Assembly (NCBI GenBank): GCA_011033025.1
Contig: WFMF01000253.1
Span: 186,001 to 250,000, forward strand
Direction of reading: 5' to 3'
Source of the DNA: Beroe forskalii
Taxonomy: Eukaryota > Ctenophora > Nuda > Beroida > Beroidae
Length of the DNA stretch: 64,000 nucleotides
Both the position numbers and the translations under genes were made by a program. Position 1 is the stretch's first letter. The number at the start of each line of letters is the position of its first letter. Shown piece by piece: positions 34,116 through 46,600 of the stretch. The notes beneath the pieces were generated by a model. The model was not told the origin of the DNA and did not search any database. It saw nothing but the letters and a program-made list of their open reading frames with translations.

Positions 34116-35441
34116 ATGCGCATTTCCCTTGTAGTAATCTGCCTCCTAGTAGGCGTGAGTTACAGCAGCTCGTCTGTAGAATCCTGGCTAGAGACAGCTA
34201 AAGAAGAGACAAGCACTGGGGGTGGTAAGATCTGGGCGGTGTTGGTGGCTGGGTCCTCTGGTTTCTGGAACTACAGACACCAGGCTGATGTGTGCCACTT
34301 GTACCAGTTACTGACCAGGAAGCATGGAATCCCCAGACAGCAGATAATTGTCATGATGATGAACGACATTGCCTACAACGAGGAAAACCCCACTCCAGGT
34401 GTAATAGTGAACGCGTTGCATGGAGTGGATGTCTACGAGGGGACCATGATAGACTACATGCAAAAGGACGTTACCCCAGAGAACTTCCTGAACATCTTGA
34501 TGGGTCGCCGGATGGGCTATGGCAGCATGAAAACTCTCCGCTCGGGACCGAATGACTACGTGTTCGTGAACTTCGTGGACCACGGAGACACAGGAATCCT
34601 GGGTTTCCCTAACGATGAGCTCCACTTGAAGGACCTGACTACCACCCTGAATCATATGCACGAGCAGAAGCGGTACAAGCAGATGCTGTGGTATGTGGAG
34701 GCTTGCTTCTCCGGCTCCATGTTCCAGAACCTCTCTCCCGACATGAACATCACCGCCCACACGGCCGCTAACGCAGAAGAGAGCAGCTACGCGTGCGTGT
34801 TCGACAAGAAACGGGGCACGTATCTGGGGGACTGCTGGAGTCTCAACTGGCTGAACAACACGGAGCAGATCTTCCCCCACCTCGAGCAGGAGACAGTGGA
34901 GGAGCAGTACGAGGCAGTGAAGAAACTGACGACAGAGAGTCATGCCATGATATACGGGGATTTGGATGTCATTTACCATGAGCCAATCTCCACATTCCTG
35001 GGACAGGGAAATGCACCTGGATATGACAGTCAGGTAGTCTCAGACTTCTCCCCCGTCAGAGAAGCCTCGGTTGCGACCCCTGACGCACTACTGGACACCT
35101 TGAGACGGAGACAGGAGGCTCTGTTACCGGAAGTAGATGAGGAGTTGGAAGCTGAGATTCGCTACCACGAGAAGACGGAGCAGAAGGTTCAGGAGGTTTT
35201 GAAGGAGATAGTGCTGAGAGTTGCTCCTGAGGGAATGTTGGCAGCGTTCCAGAGTTCCAGACAGAGCATCTATCATCCTGGGTGTAACAAGGAAGTGCTG
35301 AGTGCGTTCTACAACACTTGCTGGAGGGCTCAGAAACACCCTTACATCACCAAATACACGTACTGGCTCAGCAACCTCTGCAACTCATACAGGAGTGAGG
35401 AGATCCTACAGGCTATAGCCGCTTCCTGCAGCTCCAATTAG
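34116..35441 (+). CDS. LGMN: legumain-like asparaginyl endopeptidase (peptidase C13), intronless
   Basis: 441 residues, about the length of animal legumain preproenzymes. Legumain cleaves after Asn (and Asp at low pH) in lysosomes or secretory compartments. Signal peptide at 1-16 (MRISLVVICLLVGVSY). GSSGFWNYRHQADVCH is at 46-61 and NDIAYNEENPTPG at 83-95. The catalytic His is in VDHGDTG (His156) and the catalytic Cys in EACFSGSMF (Cys197). ESSYACVFDKKRGTYLGD follows, then an acidic linker and a C-terminal prodomain with four cysteines, as in the legumain activity-modulation domain. The frame is intact from the Met at 34116, with no introns, unlike the intron-rich neighbours, which suggests a retrocopy; no poly(A) tract or flanking repeat was seen. 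HGD replaces the more usual HGS after the catalytic His. Confidence 0.96.
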   Translation: MRISLVVICLLVGVSYSSSSVESWLETAKEETSTGGGKIWAVLVAGSSGFWNYRHQADVCHLYQLLTRKHGIPRQQIIVMMMNDIAYNEENPTPGVIVNALHGVDVYEGTMIDYMQKDVTPENFLNILMGRRMGYGSMKTLRSGPNDYVFVNFVDHGDTGILGFPNDELHLKDLTTTLNHMHEQKRYKQMLWYVEACFSGSMFQNLSPDMNITAHTAANAEESSYACVFDKKRGTYLGDCWSLNWLNNTEQIFPHLEQETVEEQYEAVKKLTTESHAMIYGDLDVIYHEPISTFLGQGNAPGYDSQVVSDFSPVREASVATPDALLDTLRRRQEALLPEVDEELEAEIRYHEKTEQKVQEVLKEIVLRVAPEGMLAAFQSSRQSIYHPGCNKEVLSAFYNTCWRAQKHPYITKYTYWLSNLCNSYRSEEILQAIAASCSSN

Positions 35442-35824
35442 CAGCCCAATTAGCTGCTTCAATTAGCTGGGAGACAGTGGCAGCATTCCGTGACCTAATT
35501 GACTAATTGACTTAGCTCTTGTGTTTGACAATCAGCTGGAATCATTCTTAGATCAGGGTACTAGGACTTCGCATCATGGATTGAAAATTAATATTGTGAT
35601 CAGACTACAATTCGTCACCTACAAGCTAAAAGGTCTTATGTGTATGTTTGTACTTTTGAGATATCGCAGAAAAACAATTTTGAACAAAAAATCAGCAAAA
35701 TGTAAGACCTTTATGCTTTTTATTGATGATTTCCTAAGATACTATATAACTTGTTAACAAAAGGTCTTATGTTGATGTTTGTTTTTCGGAATAGGGACAA
35801 TTTAAGTCCTTTTAGATAAAAGTG

Positions 35825-35921
35825 AATAAATTGGAATTAGACGGTGATAGAAGTACAAAGATCGTTTGAGGAGGTCCGTCTGAGCCCTTGGAAGGTAATG
35901 TTCTGAAAAGGTCTTAATAAA
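35825..35921 (+). terminator. candidate poly(A) signals of legumain
   Basis: AATAAA at 35825-35830 and 35916-35921, about 0.4-0.5 kb after the stop codon. Confidence 0.45.
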
Positions 35922-36511
35922 ATACTCTTATGTTCAAATTTTATAAACGTACTATATCCGGTTGACATTCACATGGTGAATTGAGCAATTCTTTTTGTTA
36001 TGTTAAGAAAATAATGAAAAACTCTTGTTGTTGATAGTAGCTTAGTGGCAAGCGAGCTTTAATGAGCATGCAATACAATCAAATATATCAAAAACTGTTC
36101 GTGTTTCTTGAAAGGCACGGAAAATGTTTTAATTCGTAATTCATATGATCTTAAAACAGAACTAAAATAGTCCCTCATTTTTGCGAAAATATGGTTCGTT
36201 TAGAGGATTTTGGCAAAGCTCCTTGATTCGAAATAGAATAAATAATTCAACGATAGAGTGCAATCACTTTGTACAATGTACATTATTCATGTATTTACAA
36301 GTTCGTGAGATTTTCATTCTTTTATATCGATATCGAAAGGAAAAGTTAAAAAGGTTACTTGTTATTTTAAACATCAATCAGCAGCAATAGTCTGTCCGCA
36401 AAAAACATTCATTATCTCTAATAACTTAATGAGCTAGTAATGATAATGATCCAATATTGATTATTGGTTGCGCTTGAAAATGAGCAGTTAATTCCGTCAT
36501 CACGTGAGTGA

Positions 36512-36519
36512 TGACGTCA
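36512..36519. promoter_or_regulatory. TGACGTCA palindrome beside TCACGTGA
   Basis: The context CATCACGTGAGTGATGACGTCACTC joins an E-box-like CACGTG and a CRE-type palindrome 15 bp apart, on the 3' side of the minus-strand gene. Function is inferred only. Confidence 0.35.
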
Positions 36520-36568
36520 CTCAGCCTCTATATACATATATACATATACCATCCTCCTTGGTTTCTGC

Positions 36569-37832
36569 TCAGCCTCGGATAGGCCACTCCGGGTGAATTG
36601 ACCAGTGCCGGCCTCGGTTAGCGTTGGGGGCTGAGAATATGGCGCCCTGGTGAAAGACGCCCTGAGGTTTAGCTTCCTTCAGCACCTTGGCCATCTTCGC
36701 CTTTTTCTTCTTTCCTGAAACCATTGTGAAATTAACAAACGATTTCACTAGGGATGTTAATGAAATCGTTTGATGTGGTCAAATTTATTTTCTTGAATGG
36801 GCTTATTAATTTACTTTTTTTATGACATGCTTATTTTCGATAGATCAGAGTGAAAAATTGGTTTTTGAAAAGGCAATAATTAAGATAATATTATTTTTTG
36901 GCAAACGTTTGGGGCATACATAACATAACATGCTTGAAAAGGTGAAATATGATTGTAGGCATTTGATCAATCTGCCTCGTAATCAAACTTTTAATCATCC
37001 CAAAATTTCATGGAAATCCATCTCGATATTTTCCATTTCTCTAAATTCTCTAACTAATATTTTAAAGCATGCAGTCATTCCCCTGCTGTACATTATTCGC
37101 CTGTCAAAGTCAGTGGGTGTCACCCCAGGGGATGGCTTATAGTGGAGTTTGTAGTGTTGCGAGTTCTCGGTTAGCCACCTTGAAACAGTTGCTTCAGTGG
37201 GGCTATACTCAAGAGTCGCATCGTTTAAATTGCTCTGAGTTAATTCTGATATTCCTCTTAACTTTTGCGAACTCGTTTAGTGAAATATGATCGACGTTAT
37301 CTTCAGTTATCAAATTTGATTGCATATATAAAATAGTGTTGAAATTAGCAAGGTTTGGCGTCTAAACAAGTGCCACATTCATGTTTCATAGGATTTAAAT
37401 TAAAGTTTCTTATCTTATTTTTGTCTTATTTTAACCGTTTTGTTTCAGTATGAATATTATCATGGTTTATACTGTAGTAGGATTTGGAATACTTGGAATA
37501 ACGGTGAGGAGGTATTGGGTGAGATTTCTTCTTTCTTCAGTACTGAAGCTGTTCCTTTTGATTCGGCGGATTCTGGCTTCTTCTCGACGGCTGAAATAAT
37601 TGTAGCTTTTCTTTACTCTAGCCAATTTCTATGTACCCGCTTTCATGCACAAAACTTCAGAAAAATCCCAGATTTTAAAAACAAATTAGATGACATTCAT
37701 TGAGTTTTCGGTGACTAAAGGGGGTTCGTGGTAAAAATCAAAACATTTTTTCTTACGTTTCGGCTTAGGGACTTCCTTCATGGGCCATTGAGCTCTTGGG
37801 GCTCCAGGTAGCAACCATCGGCCCGACTCTTC
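36569..37832 (-). CDS. last two exons of an unidentified gene
   Basis: Exon 37757-37832 (acceptor TATTTCAG, donor GTAAGA) and terminal exon 36569-36714 (acceptor GTTTCAG) join in phase to give EESGRWLLPGAPRAQWPMKE, VPKPKRKKKKAKMAKVLKEA, KPQGVFHQGAIFSAPNANRG and RHWSIHPEWPIRG, then TGA. It is basic, with a lysine-rich stretch followed by a Trp/Pro/His tail. I do not recognise the family. Earlier exons should lie above 38000 on the same strand. A coding-looking stretch at about 42680-42750 (minus; reads SRDSYEGFSSTNMVEAGHKA) is a weak candidate, but its phase does not match directly. Confidence 0.5.
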
Positions 37833-37882
37833 CTGAAATATTAATGTTGGTGGGGATTATTTCTGTAATGAGGTCCAGGCAA

Positions 37883-37980
37883 AGCAACCATCGGTCCAAC
37901 TCGACCTGAAATATCAAGGTTGCTTAGGTTGGATATTTTTTCTGTTAGCAACCATCGGCCCAACTCGACCTGAAATATCA
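37883..37980 (-). repeat. two duplicated acceptor/exon-start copies
   Basis: Each copy (near 37883-37915 and 37946-37980) reads on the minus strand ATATTTCAG, GTCGAGTTGG and CCGATGGTTGCT, matching the true exon start at 37832 (TATTTCAG, GAAGAGTCGG, GCCGATGGTTGCT). These are decoy 3' splice sites in the upstream intron. Confidence 0.85.
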
Positions 37981-37983
37981 AAG

Positions 37984-39056
37984 TTGCACTTGCTTAACTT
38001 TCGAAATTGTGGTATTCAGAGCAACACAACACTGAGTTAGAGTATTGCCGGAACTGTGCTGTTTTAAACGATACAACCCTGAGTATTGCGGAACTCTCTG
38101 AATTTTGAAACAAACAGTATTGCCGGAACTCACCCGATGCCGAATGCCTGTGTTTGCCGCAATGAGAGCAGGCCATACTCAAAAGAAAGCAACGCTAGAC
38201 GTTCTACTACAAAAGTTTGAGTGATATAAACATATCTCATAAGAGATAAGGTGTTGTGATGTCATTATTCACCGCTCAGAGCCGTGGGGGTGACGCCATA
38301 AATGTTCGTGTGTGCGTTTGTGGAGTATAGGTTGTGAGTGAATATCAGTGCAATACACGACTTAACATTGTAGTGGCACTCATTTGTGGCCAAGGAAGTA
38401 AGACCTGGGGTTGATCAATTCAATCCGATAAAAACGGTTAAAAATGATATGATGGCTTAACAATAATCAAGGGATTTGTTCTTAAACCTTAATAATTTTC
38501 GAGGAACGTTCAGAATTTATATCCAAGGCTTAGTGAATTTTAATTATAAAAAACTACCTGAGTTAGATGCCATCGCTGGAAAATCTGTTCAATTCAAAAA
38601 CAATCTGAGCTTCAAAATGGACACGGAAAAAGCACTTTAAAAAGAAGGGCACAGAAATAGTTACAAAATGTTGAAAAACTGAGCGGTCTTCAGTCTTAAC
38701 TTGCCTATAAAGCTATAAGGAAGCGTTTAATATGCCCGAATATACCGTTCATTATTTATAGCTCTTAGTCTCAAGTAGTACCTGGAAAACGGTATTTTGC
38801 AATTCCCCAGGTAAACGTGCTATCTTATACGATTTTGATACACGCCGGACGCCCCTCCTTTCAATTTAACAGTGCAAAAAATATTTCCTTGTGTTTGAAA
38901 AGGTGCTATATCTGAGATTATGCCGAATAATAAATTTCTCGTGATTATTTTCATGTATCTATCAGGCTACCTCCTTGGTTATGTTCCATGCAGACTGTGT
39001 TCTACATATGTAATGAGATTCTTTAGTTTATGCACCGCGCTGAAAAATAGGCTGTG
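37984..39056. other. AT-rich stretch, no gene seen
   Basis: Contains a short repeat on GTATTGCCGGAACT near 38040-38130. No supported frame. Confidence 0.5.
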
Positions 39057-39099
39057 TGACGTCATCAATTCACCACTTTGAAGGCAGATAATGACGTCA
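39057..39099. repeat. 35-bp TGACGTCA dimer
   Basis: Palindromes start at 39057 and 39092, exactly 35 bp apart, separated by TCAATTCACCACTTTGAAGG. Confidence 0.75.
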
Positions 39100-39196
39100 T
39101 TGTGCCTAATATAGCCCTATTCGACCCACAGACCAGTGGATATGATGCACGTTACAACTTTACAAGGTTCATTATATGGGAGCTCACCATGGCTGC

Positions 39197-40085
39197 AGCA
39201 CAAAAATAGAAGCAAACAGTAAACAAACCCATGTCTTGGAAACAGTAAACAGTAAACAAACCAATGTCTTGGAAGCAGTAAACAGTAAACAAACCCAATT
39301 CTTGGAAACAGTAAACAGTGAACAAACCCATGTCCTGGAAACAGTAAACAGTAAACAATAAACAAACCAATGTCTTGGAAACAGTAAACAGTAAACAAAC
39401 CCATGTCTTGGGAACAGTAAACGACAAACAAACCCACGTCTTGGAAACAGTAAAAAATAAACAAACCAATGTCTTGGAAACAGTAAACAGTAAATAAACC
39501 CATGTCTTGGAAACAGTAAACAGTAAACAAACCCATGTCTTGGAAACAGTAAACAGTAAACAAACCCATGTCTTGGAAACGTCAAACAGTAAACAAACCC
39601 ATGTCTTGGAAGCAGTAAACAGTAAACAAACCCATGTCTTGGAAACAGTAAACAGTAAACAAACCCATGTCTTGGAAACAGTAAACAATAAACAAACCCA
39701 TGTCTTGGAAACAGCAAACAGTAAACAAACCCATGTCTTGGAAACAGTAAACAAACCCATGTCTTGGAAACAGTAAACAATAAACAAACCCATGTCTTGG
39801 AAACAGCAAACAGTAAACAAACCCATGTCTTGGAAACAGTAAACAAACCCATGTCTTGGAAACAGTAAACAGTAAACAAACCAATGTCTTGGAAACAGTA
39901 AACAGTAAACAAACCAATGTCTTGGAAACAGTAAACAGTAAACAAACCCATGTCTTGGAAACAGTAAACAGTAAACAAACCAATGTCTTGGAAACAGTAA
40001 ACAGTAAACAAACCCATGTCTTGGAAACAATAAACAGTAAACAAACCAATGTCTTGGAAACAGTAAACAGTCAACAAACCCATGT
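39197..40085. repeat. 33-bp minisatellite
   Basis: About 27 copies of the unit AAACAGTAAACAGTAAACAA plus ACCCATGTCTTGG. Because 33 is a multiple of 3 and the unit lacks stops, frames of up to 320 codons stay open on both strands. They are artefacts. Confidence 0.95.
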
Positions 40086-42069
40086 TTCGGGAGGTTCATG
40101 GAATGCAATTGCAATGGCCCTTATTTAGAAAACTAAAAACTTTTATCCCACCTAGTGTGAAATTTATTCCATCAGTTGAACAAAAGAACAATATGATAAT
40201 GGACATTTCTCTGGTCCTTTTTGATAGTCGCTACCACCCACCACCCATATTTTACCTTTTTCATTCACAACAACTGACATGCTTCTTCTTCTTGTATTGG
40301 AGCAACGGAAATTAACGGAAAATATTGTAAAAATGCAGACAAAAATCCATCCGACTTGCCCTGAGCTCTTACTTTTATATACTCGCTTTGTTATTTTAAA
40401 AACACGGAATATTTAAAGTCAATTCTTCCCGATAGAACAATAGATTACTCTTTATCAACGGCTGTGTGCACATGTGCTAACTGTGCATGGCTGATATATT
40501 ACAAGCGGCTACGAAATGCTCTCCATTTCGTCATCATTTCCCCATACCGGAGCCTGTTGATGACGTCACCACATATTATGTGTCCAGCGGTTTCACTTCT
40601 GTTCACAGTGCTCACACTGCAAACCCTGCGCGCGCAGCTCACATGCAGGTGTTTTAACTTTCTATTTAATCGATGAATTCAAGGCGCGCACCGGAGACTT
40701 TAAAACTATTTATTTAATAAATGCTTCTATCTATATGAGATTTATCAACGTAATCCACATGTTTAGCTGTGGTATAGATGGCCTCTGCTTTGATCAAGGT
40801 AGCTTTCACAAAACACAGAAATGATGATGCCTTGTAAAGGCCATCATATTTACAGTGTAAATGCACGAAATATTTGCAGCGAGCTTGCATTTTTAGTGCA
40901 AGGAGCATAGCAATCATACTGTGGCGGTGTTTTAGAGAGGATGTTCTGATACAGACACATCCCACATACCTATTGCATTTGATAGCATGGACAAGTTTTA
41001 TATGCGTCTCTATGACTCATTCAACTCAAGGTAGCCTAGGTGTTGGAGGACTTAAAACAAGGCAAATTGTTAATTTTCGTTTAAAATAATTTTCAAATCT
41101 GTGCACTTAAAGCATGATACAAAATTTATTGCGAGCTTTGTAAGTCTCAAGTGGACTTTTTTGTCCGCCACATGGTGCTTGATTATGAATAATAGATTTA
41201 TATCTGATATATTATTTTTTGTTTAAAATAAGCTTTGTGTTCTGATTTATTAAAAGATGCAATTTTTGCATTCACGCGCAAATAAATATATCTTTTATCT
41301 CGTAATTTATTATTTTTTCATGCACTGTAAAAAAATATACTTTCATATTTTCTACTCCCGCGTATGTCATGAAAAATGAAAACCTTGTTAGTAAATCGTC
41401 GTTTTATTGTCAGAAATGAAAGTAGATGAATGATGGAATGATAAAATAGATAAAATAGAAATGAAAATGGCATAAAATGATAAAATGGCATGAAATGATG
41501 AAATAGAAATGAAAATGGCACAACAACTGATATTTCAGCACTCTATTGATGCCTAGGATAATTTCTGGTTGAAATCGTATTTAAATTAATCAATGATTTT
41601 AATTACTCTATTATACGTGGCACTATTCATGATATATTCAATTTAGAGGAAAATTCATGCCTCGTACAAATGAAAATAGTCATAAATCAACCATGTCAAA
41701 CGATGATAATGACACCTATATATTCTAAACGTAGTACAATCACCCGACTTATTACACCCGGGTAAAATAATCAGGATAATCAGCAACTGTAAATCCTTAA
41801 CCATACAATAATCATAGATAATAATAGATAAAATTCAACATCAACCGATCAAGCTGGCGTAAAGATTATGAGCTAAGTAAACCGTAAAATGTAGAAGCTA
41901 CGTAAACGCAAAATGTTTGCGTTGAATATTCTCCTACCTAACCATATGTGCAGGGTAAGAACAGCAACAAACCCACAGACACTCTGACCCAATAATTTAT
42001 TATTGGCCATGTGTAATTTTGTTTGGTCACGTGCTATTGTTATGTCATTCACCAAACACGGGGTGTTCA
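40086..42069. other. no supported gene
   Basis: AT-rich. A minus-strand frame at 40714-40965 contains KYDGLYKASSFLCFVKATLI, but there are no splice signals or family features to call it. A TGACGTCA at 40561 has a decayed partner TTTCGTCA exactly 35 bp upstream. Confidence 0.4.
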
Positions 42070-42147
42070 GTGACTCCACAACTCACCACTTTGAGCTATG
42101 ATGATGACGTCATCAACTGACAACTTTGTGCTATGATGATGACGTCA
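42070..42147. repeat. 35-bp TGACGTCA tandem repeat
   Basis: Intact units at 42105 and 42140 with a decayed unit just upstream (TGACTCCACAACTCACCACT). Shared body: ACTTTGTGCTATGATGA. Confidence 0.8.
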
Positions 42148-43655
42148 TCTCCATCTCTCTCCAATAGCAGGTTAATGACCGGATTACCGGAGCAAGGCTC
42201 TGCTGCAGGGTTGCAAATCACGAATCTGCACAGTGCACTGTGCACCCTTAATTATCTCTTTTTATAGCTCCATGTAGGAGGAATAATAGAACCATGTTTA
42301 GAGTTTGAAATGTTACGATATAAATATCAGATACATACAGCACTATGATTCCAGCAGCCTGCATAGGATCTGTCTATATATTATGGATATCAGGGAACAT
42401 AAAATATTTCATGAGAATAATTTCAAGGTCGTTCTGAGGTCCATATATTGGTCACTTAACAATGTCTTCTCAGAGTCAGACCATTCTGAAGAAGTTAATA
42501 TCAGTCCTTCACTCCTTCACACTCTCCTCTTCACTCCTTTAATATGCTGCAAGGACTAAATAATCATTTGGGAATTAAAGATGTCAATTTCATTGATTGC
42601 AGTTATTGAATATTATTAAGTCACTTAAGCCCCTGTAAGTTACTGCACCTACTTTAATGATAATCTGTGCTGATCGTGACCTCAAATCCATGGCTTTGTG
42701 CCCCGCTTCGACCATGTTTGTGGAACTAAAGCCCTCATACGAGTCCCGGGATAAACTTCAGTGTTTGCAACCACAATGATCGAGCAGTTAATTCATTATA
42801 TTAATATTGTAAACGATGGCTAGTGAGCTAAGACAATTGAAAATAATATATTATTTTATTCTTTTATGTGCACAAAAAATTTATGCAAAATTCAATACAC
42901 GCTGTATTTTTAGGTTCAATTTATTGTGCAATAGATGATAGAATTACCGTCAATGAAAATAAAACGTTGCCAGGCTGAGTTATGTCTTATTAAAGTACCC
43001 TGTTTTTCTTGCATGAATTTAGGATTGTGATATAAGTGCCCACTGCCCAGGTCGAAGCCCATTTGCCATTTGGTGCCCAAGGCGCCCCTCAGTGCCTTGG
43101 GGACACCAAAGGGACACCCCACGGTATCTGTTCACGCCATATTTTGCATACGTCACAAATTTCATCAAGTTTTGGTTTTGGTTTATTTTGTTGTATGAAC
43201 TATGACTAAAGTTTCAAAACTTGAACTTTGTGACAGGCGGCCGTAGTCTTTGTATTGAACAAAACGTTGGTTAATAAAGTCAATTGAACCATGATATTTG
43301 ATGATATTTTGGACAAATTAAGGAGTATTTATACGAGCAGTGAAAAATAATTTGATGAAGGTATAAAACTATTCATAAAAAGCTTATTCAATAAAAGTTG
43401 ATTAAAATAAAATATCAAATAAAAAAGATTATAAATTTTGAATACGGCTGAAGTTGTGTCATTCATTACTGAAGAATTAAGAAAAGGACACAGCCATAAA
43501 TAATTCATAAGTTTGATCTGACCTAACGATGTCAACTATTGATTTCAAAATATGATAGACGATAGTGATTAGTGACGACATCAGTCTCTATTCCTTAAGC
43601 TATGATAATGAAGACATCAGTTTTTACTACTTATAAGCTATGGTTGTTACGCCAA
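42148..43655. other. no supported gene
   Basis: Contains the weak coding-like stretch at 42680-42750 (minus) and a hairpin around GCCCAAGGCGCCCCTCAGTG at 43077. Decayed 35-bp units (TGACGACA, TGAAGACA) lie at 43573-43616. Confidence 0.4.
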
Positions 43656-46600
43656 TCACCGCGGGAAGGCCTCAGAGGCCAGGGCTCTGGCTGCCGCTTT
43701 CACCACCCACGTAGCGATAGTTAACTGCTTCCTTACCTGGAATAAGAAGGTATTCGGTCATTTGGCCTATCTGGACATATTTTGGCCTAACCTGGATATA
43801 TTTTGGCCTACCAACGGTTAGGGTCATATCAGGGGAGAGATAAATTCAAAAATTATGTGAGGTTTAGTCGATAGGCCAAATGTCCATTTAGAACGCGACG
43901 TTAGAACGCGACGTTAGAACGCGACGTTAGAACTTCAGTTGCTGTCTACATTGTGGACATTTCAGCTGTTCTCAGAACTTCGTTAGAATGCTGCTGTTAA
44001 CTCACGGCATTCCAGTCCGCTGCAGTTCCACTCTTCTTGGCTGTGGTCACAGCGTCGTAGAGACCAGGGAATATAGACCCGCTGTAGGAGTCCAGGAGAC
44101 TTGGGGCGAATACCATGTGCCTGAAAAGTAGGATATAAAGATGAAACAAGGATGTGACAAGGATGCGACAAGGACATGCCTGAAAAGACAGACAAGATGT
44201 TAGAATACCATGTGCCTGAGTAGTTAGATGTAAAGGTGGACAAGGATGAGACAAGAATAGTGAGATGGTACAAAGATGAGACGAGGACAGTAAGATAGCA
44301 AGTTGCAAGGATGGGACTAGGACGAGACAAGGACATTCCGCAAATAAGAGGCTAGGTTTTAGAATACCATGTGCCTGAAAATTGAATGGTTTCAAAGATT
44401 TGGGAAGAGAGGCTAGGTGGTAGAATACCATGTGCCTGAATAGGTAGATGTAAAGATGGGAAAATGAGACAAGGATAAGTAGATAGTGAGATGGTACAAG
44501 GATGTGACAAAGATTTGACAAGGATCGTAAGATACTTAAATGGGACACGGATGAGAAAATGTTTTGCAAGGTTTTACAAGGTTTTTTATAATTTCAGTGA
44601 AGCAGCCTACCTTTTGTGGGGGCGTTCTGGGAGGCCCTGCGGCACGATGAAACTCCGCTCCATCACCAGCATCTTGTCGTTAAACCGCCGCACGTCCATG
44701 GCGTTAGACCTGAGGAGGTGACGTCATTATCAGGGGTTAGAGTGGTAAGTTGATGACGTCATTATCAGGGGTTAGAGTGACGAGTTTACAATGAATAATG
44801 ATATTTCATTCATTCGATCTTGAAATGCAGAAGGGGTCATTAACCGTTATTTTTTGAAGTATTTTAGAAGACTTTTTTGAATTTTTGATTGATTCACAGA
44901 ACCTGCCATTCTTTGGTTATCACAGAATAGAAATATCTGCTGTATTTTTCGAATGACAAAAAAAGTAAAAGGGGTCAAGACATTTGGCGAACCCTGTATT
45001 ATTTCTATTTGCTCCAATAATTATGTCGCAATCCTGACCCCGCCCACTATTTCCTTAACCTCCTCTTCTTGGAATCTGTAATCGTTCAGCACAAAGCATT
45101 CTTGCATTGCAGAGTTTAGACCCCCTGGGTGACGTCCTAACCACGATCAATAGTGTGCAATTGATGAAATCGAACCGTGCATTGTTCGAAAGTTGGAGCT
45201 TAATCTGAAGCCTATGATAACTGACTTGTCCACAAGTCATGTTGACCACATGGAATTCTGCAGTCAATATTTTCTTACAACGGTTGATTGTTACTGCTTT
45301 GTTGTCACTGGAATTTCAAGAATTCCAGCTGTGTTTGTAGTTGATTGCACAATTTGGAGATGATCTGCAATCTGCATTCTTCCTGAGTCTGTAGTAAGTC
45401 TACTGTACCATTTTCAATCTTTTGAAGTTTTCTTTTCAAGCTTACTTTTCTTTTTTTCAAGCCAAGTTTCCTTTTCAAGCCCACTTGATTGTTCTTGCAC
45501 AATTGAAGCTTGTTTGCTTATTTACAGACGCTTGCACAATCTGGTGTTTGTCTGTATAGTCTACCTCTCATTACATTATTTCAACCTCAATACATCGCCA
45601 TCTAAATGTTTTTTCATATTTTGTTCACAAGTTCACAATACCACTTATCTGCTTTGTAATGGAGCCCTTAATTAATTAGTTTTTGGTCTCTCCATTCTCC
45701 AGCATACTGCTATATAACTTTTTTGGTCAAAATTAGAAAATTAATTACAGCCTGGGGTTGTAGATAGAGTTCAGTCGGTGGCCCTTGGTAAATTATTTTC
45801 ATAGCTACGATTGGTCAGTGATCAATCGTGATCAATGATCACGTGACCATAAAGATCTGTGATCAATGATCACGTGACCATTAGATCTGCGGGCGGAGCT
45901 AACCGTCAAGAACTCTATTGTAGTATCCTGGAGACAGCACACAAACAGCACAATGCCAGCACCTTACATTCTACCATGCTGTCAAGGAGAATAGTTGCTG
46001 AAAATGACGTCATTATCATAGTTAAACGTGTTGAATTGATGACGTCACTTTGTTTTCCTCCGCAAGGCCTTCATGTAACGTGGATACCAGGCAAAGTGCT
46101 CATTATTGTGTTATTAGCGCACAAAGCACTCCATAGACTTTATAGCTTTACAGGTAGTGTTTTTGTTTGCTGCTGCTCCTTCTAGAGTGTGTTTGTGTGT
46201 ATCGTGGAGGCTTTTGTAAAGCACATGATCCCTTAATATCGGTTCTTACTTTATCGGCATTTTTACCGGCTTTCTGGAAAGAAATTGAAAAGTACATTTG
46301 GTCATTAAGTTTGGACCTGAGGTGTCATCATATTATCAATAGTTTTGTTTCTTTCTAAGTAGTTAAGTTCTAAGACTTGATTGCGTCCTTAACTGCCCAT
46401 GTTTTGTAAACCACCTTTTTGTGTTTTCATCCAACTCACAGCTGTCCATGTTTTGTAAATCACCTTTTTGTGTTTTCGTATCTGCTTCTGGAGTTCTCGT
46501 ATTCCTCTGCGTTTTTAACCAGCAGATCCAGCACCTTATCGAACAGAGCTGAAATGTAACGTGTGTTAGTGAGTTAGTGGTCACACATGATTGCGTGTTT

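Noticed and set aside
34308..34979. 223-codon open frame antisense to legumain
   Set aside because: Shadow of the legumain reading frame; no independent features.
39152..40114. 320-codon open frame (repeats of FPRHGFVYCLL) and its shadows on both strands
   Set aside because: It lies in a 33-bp minisatellite whose unit is a multiple of three and lacks stops; frames stay open on both strands with no domain, signal or codon pattern.
43012..43130. Minus-strand frame with GCPFGVPKALRGALGTKWQM
   Set aside because: Overlaps a CCAAGGC/GCCTTGG hairpin and two frames look equally plausible; no splice sites to support an exon.
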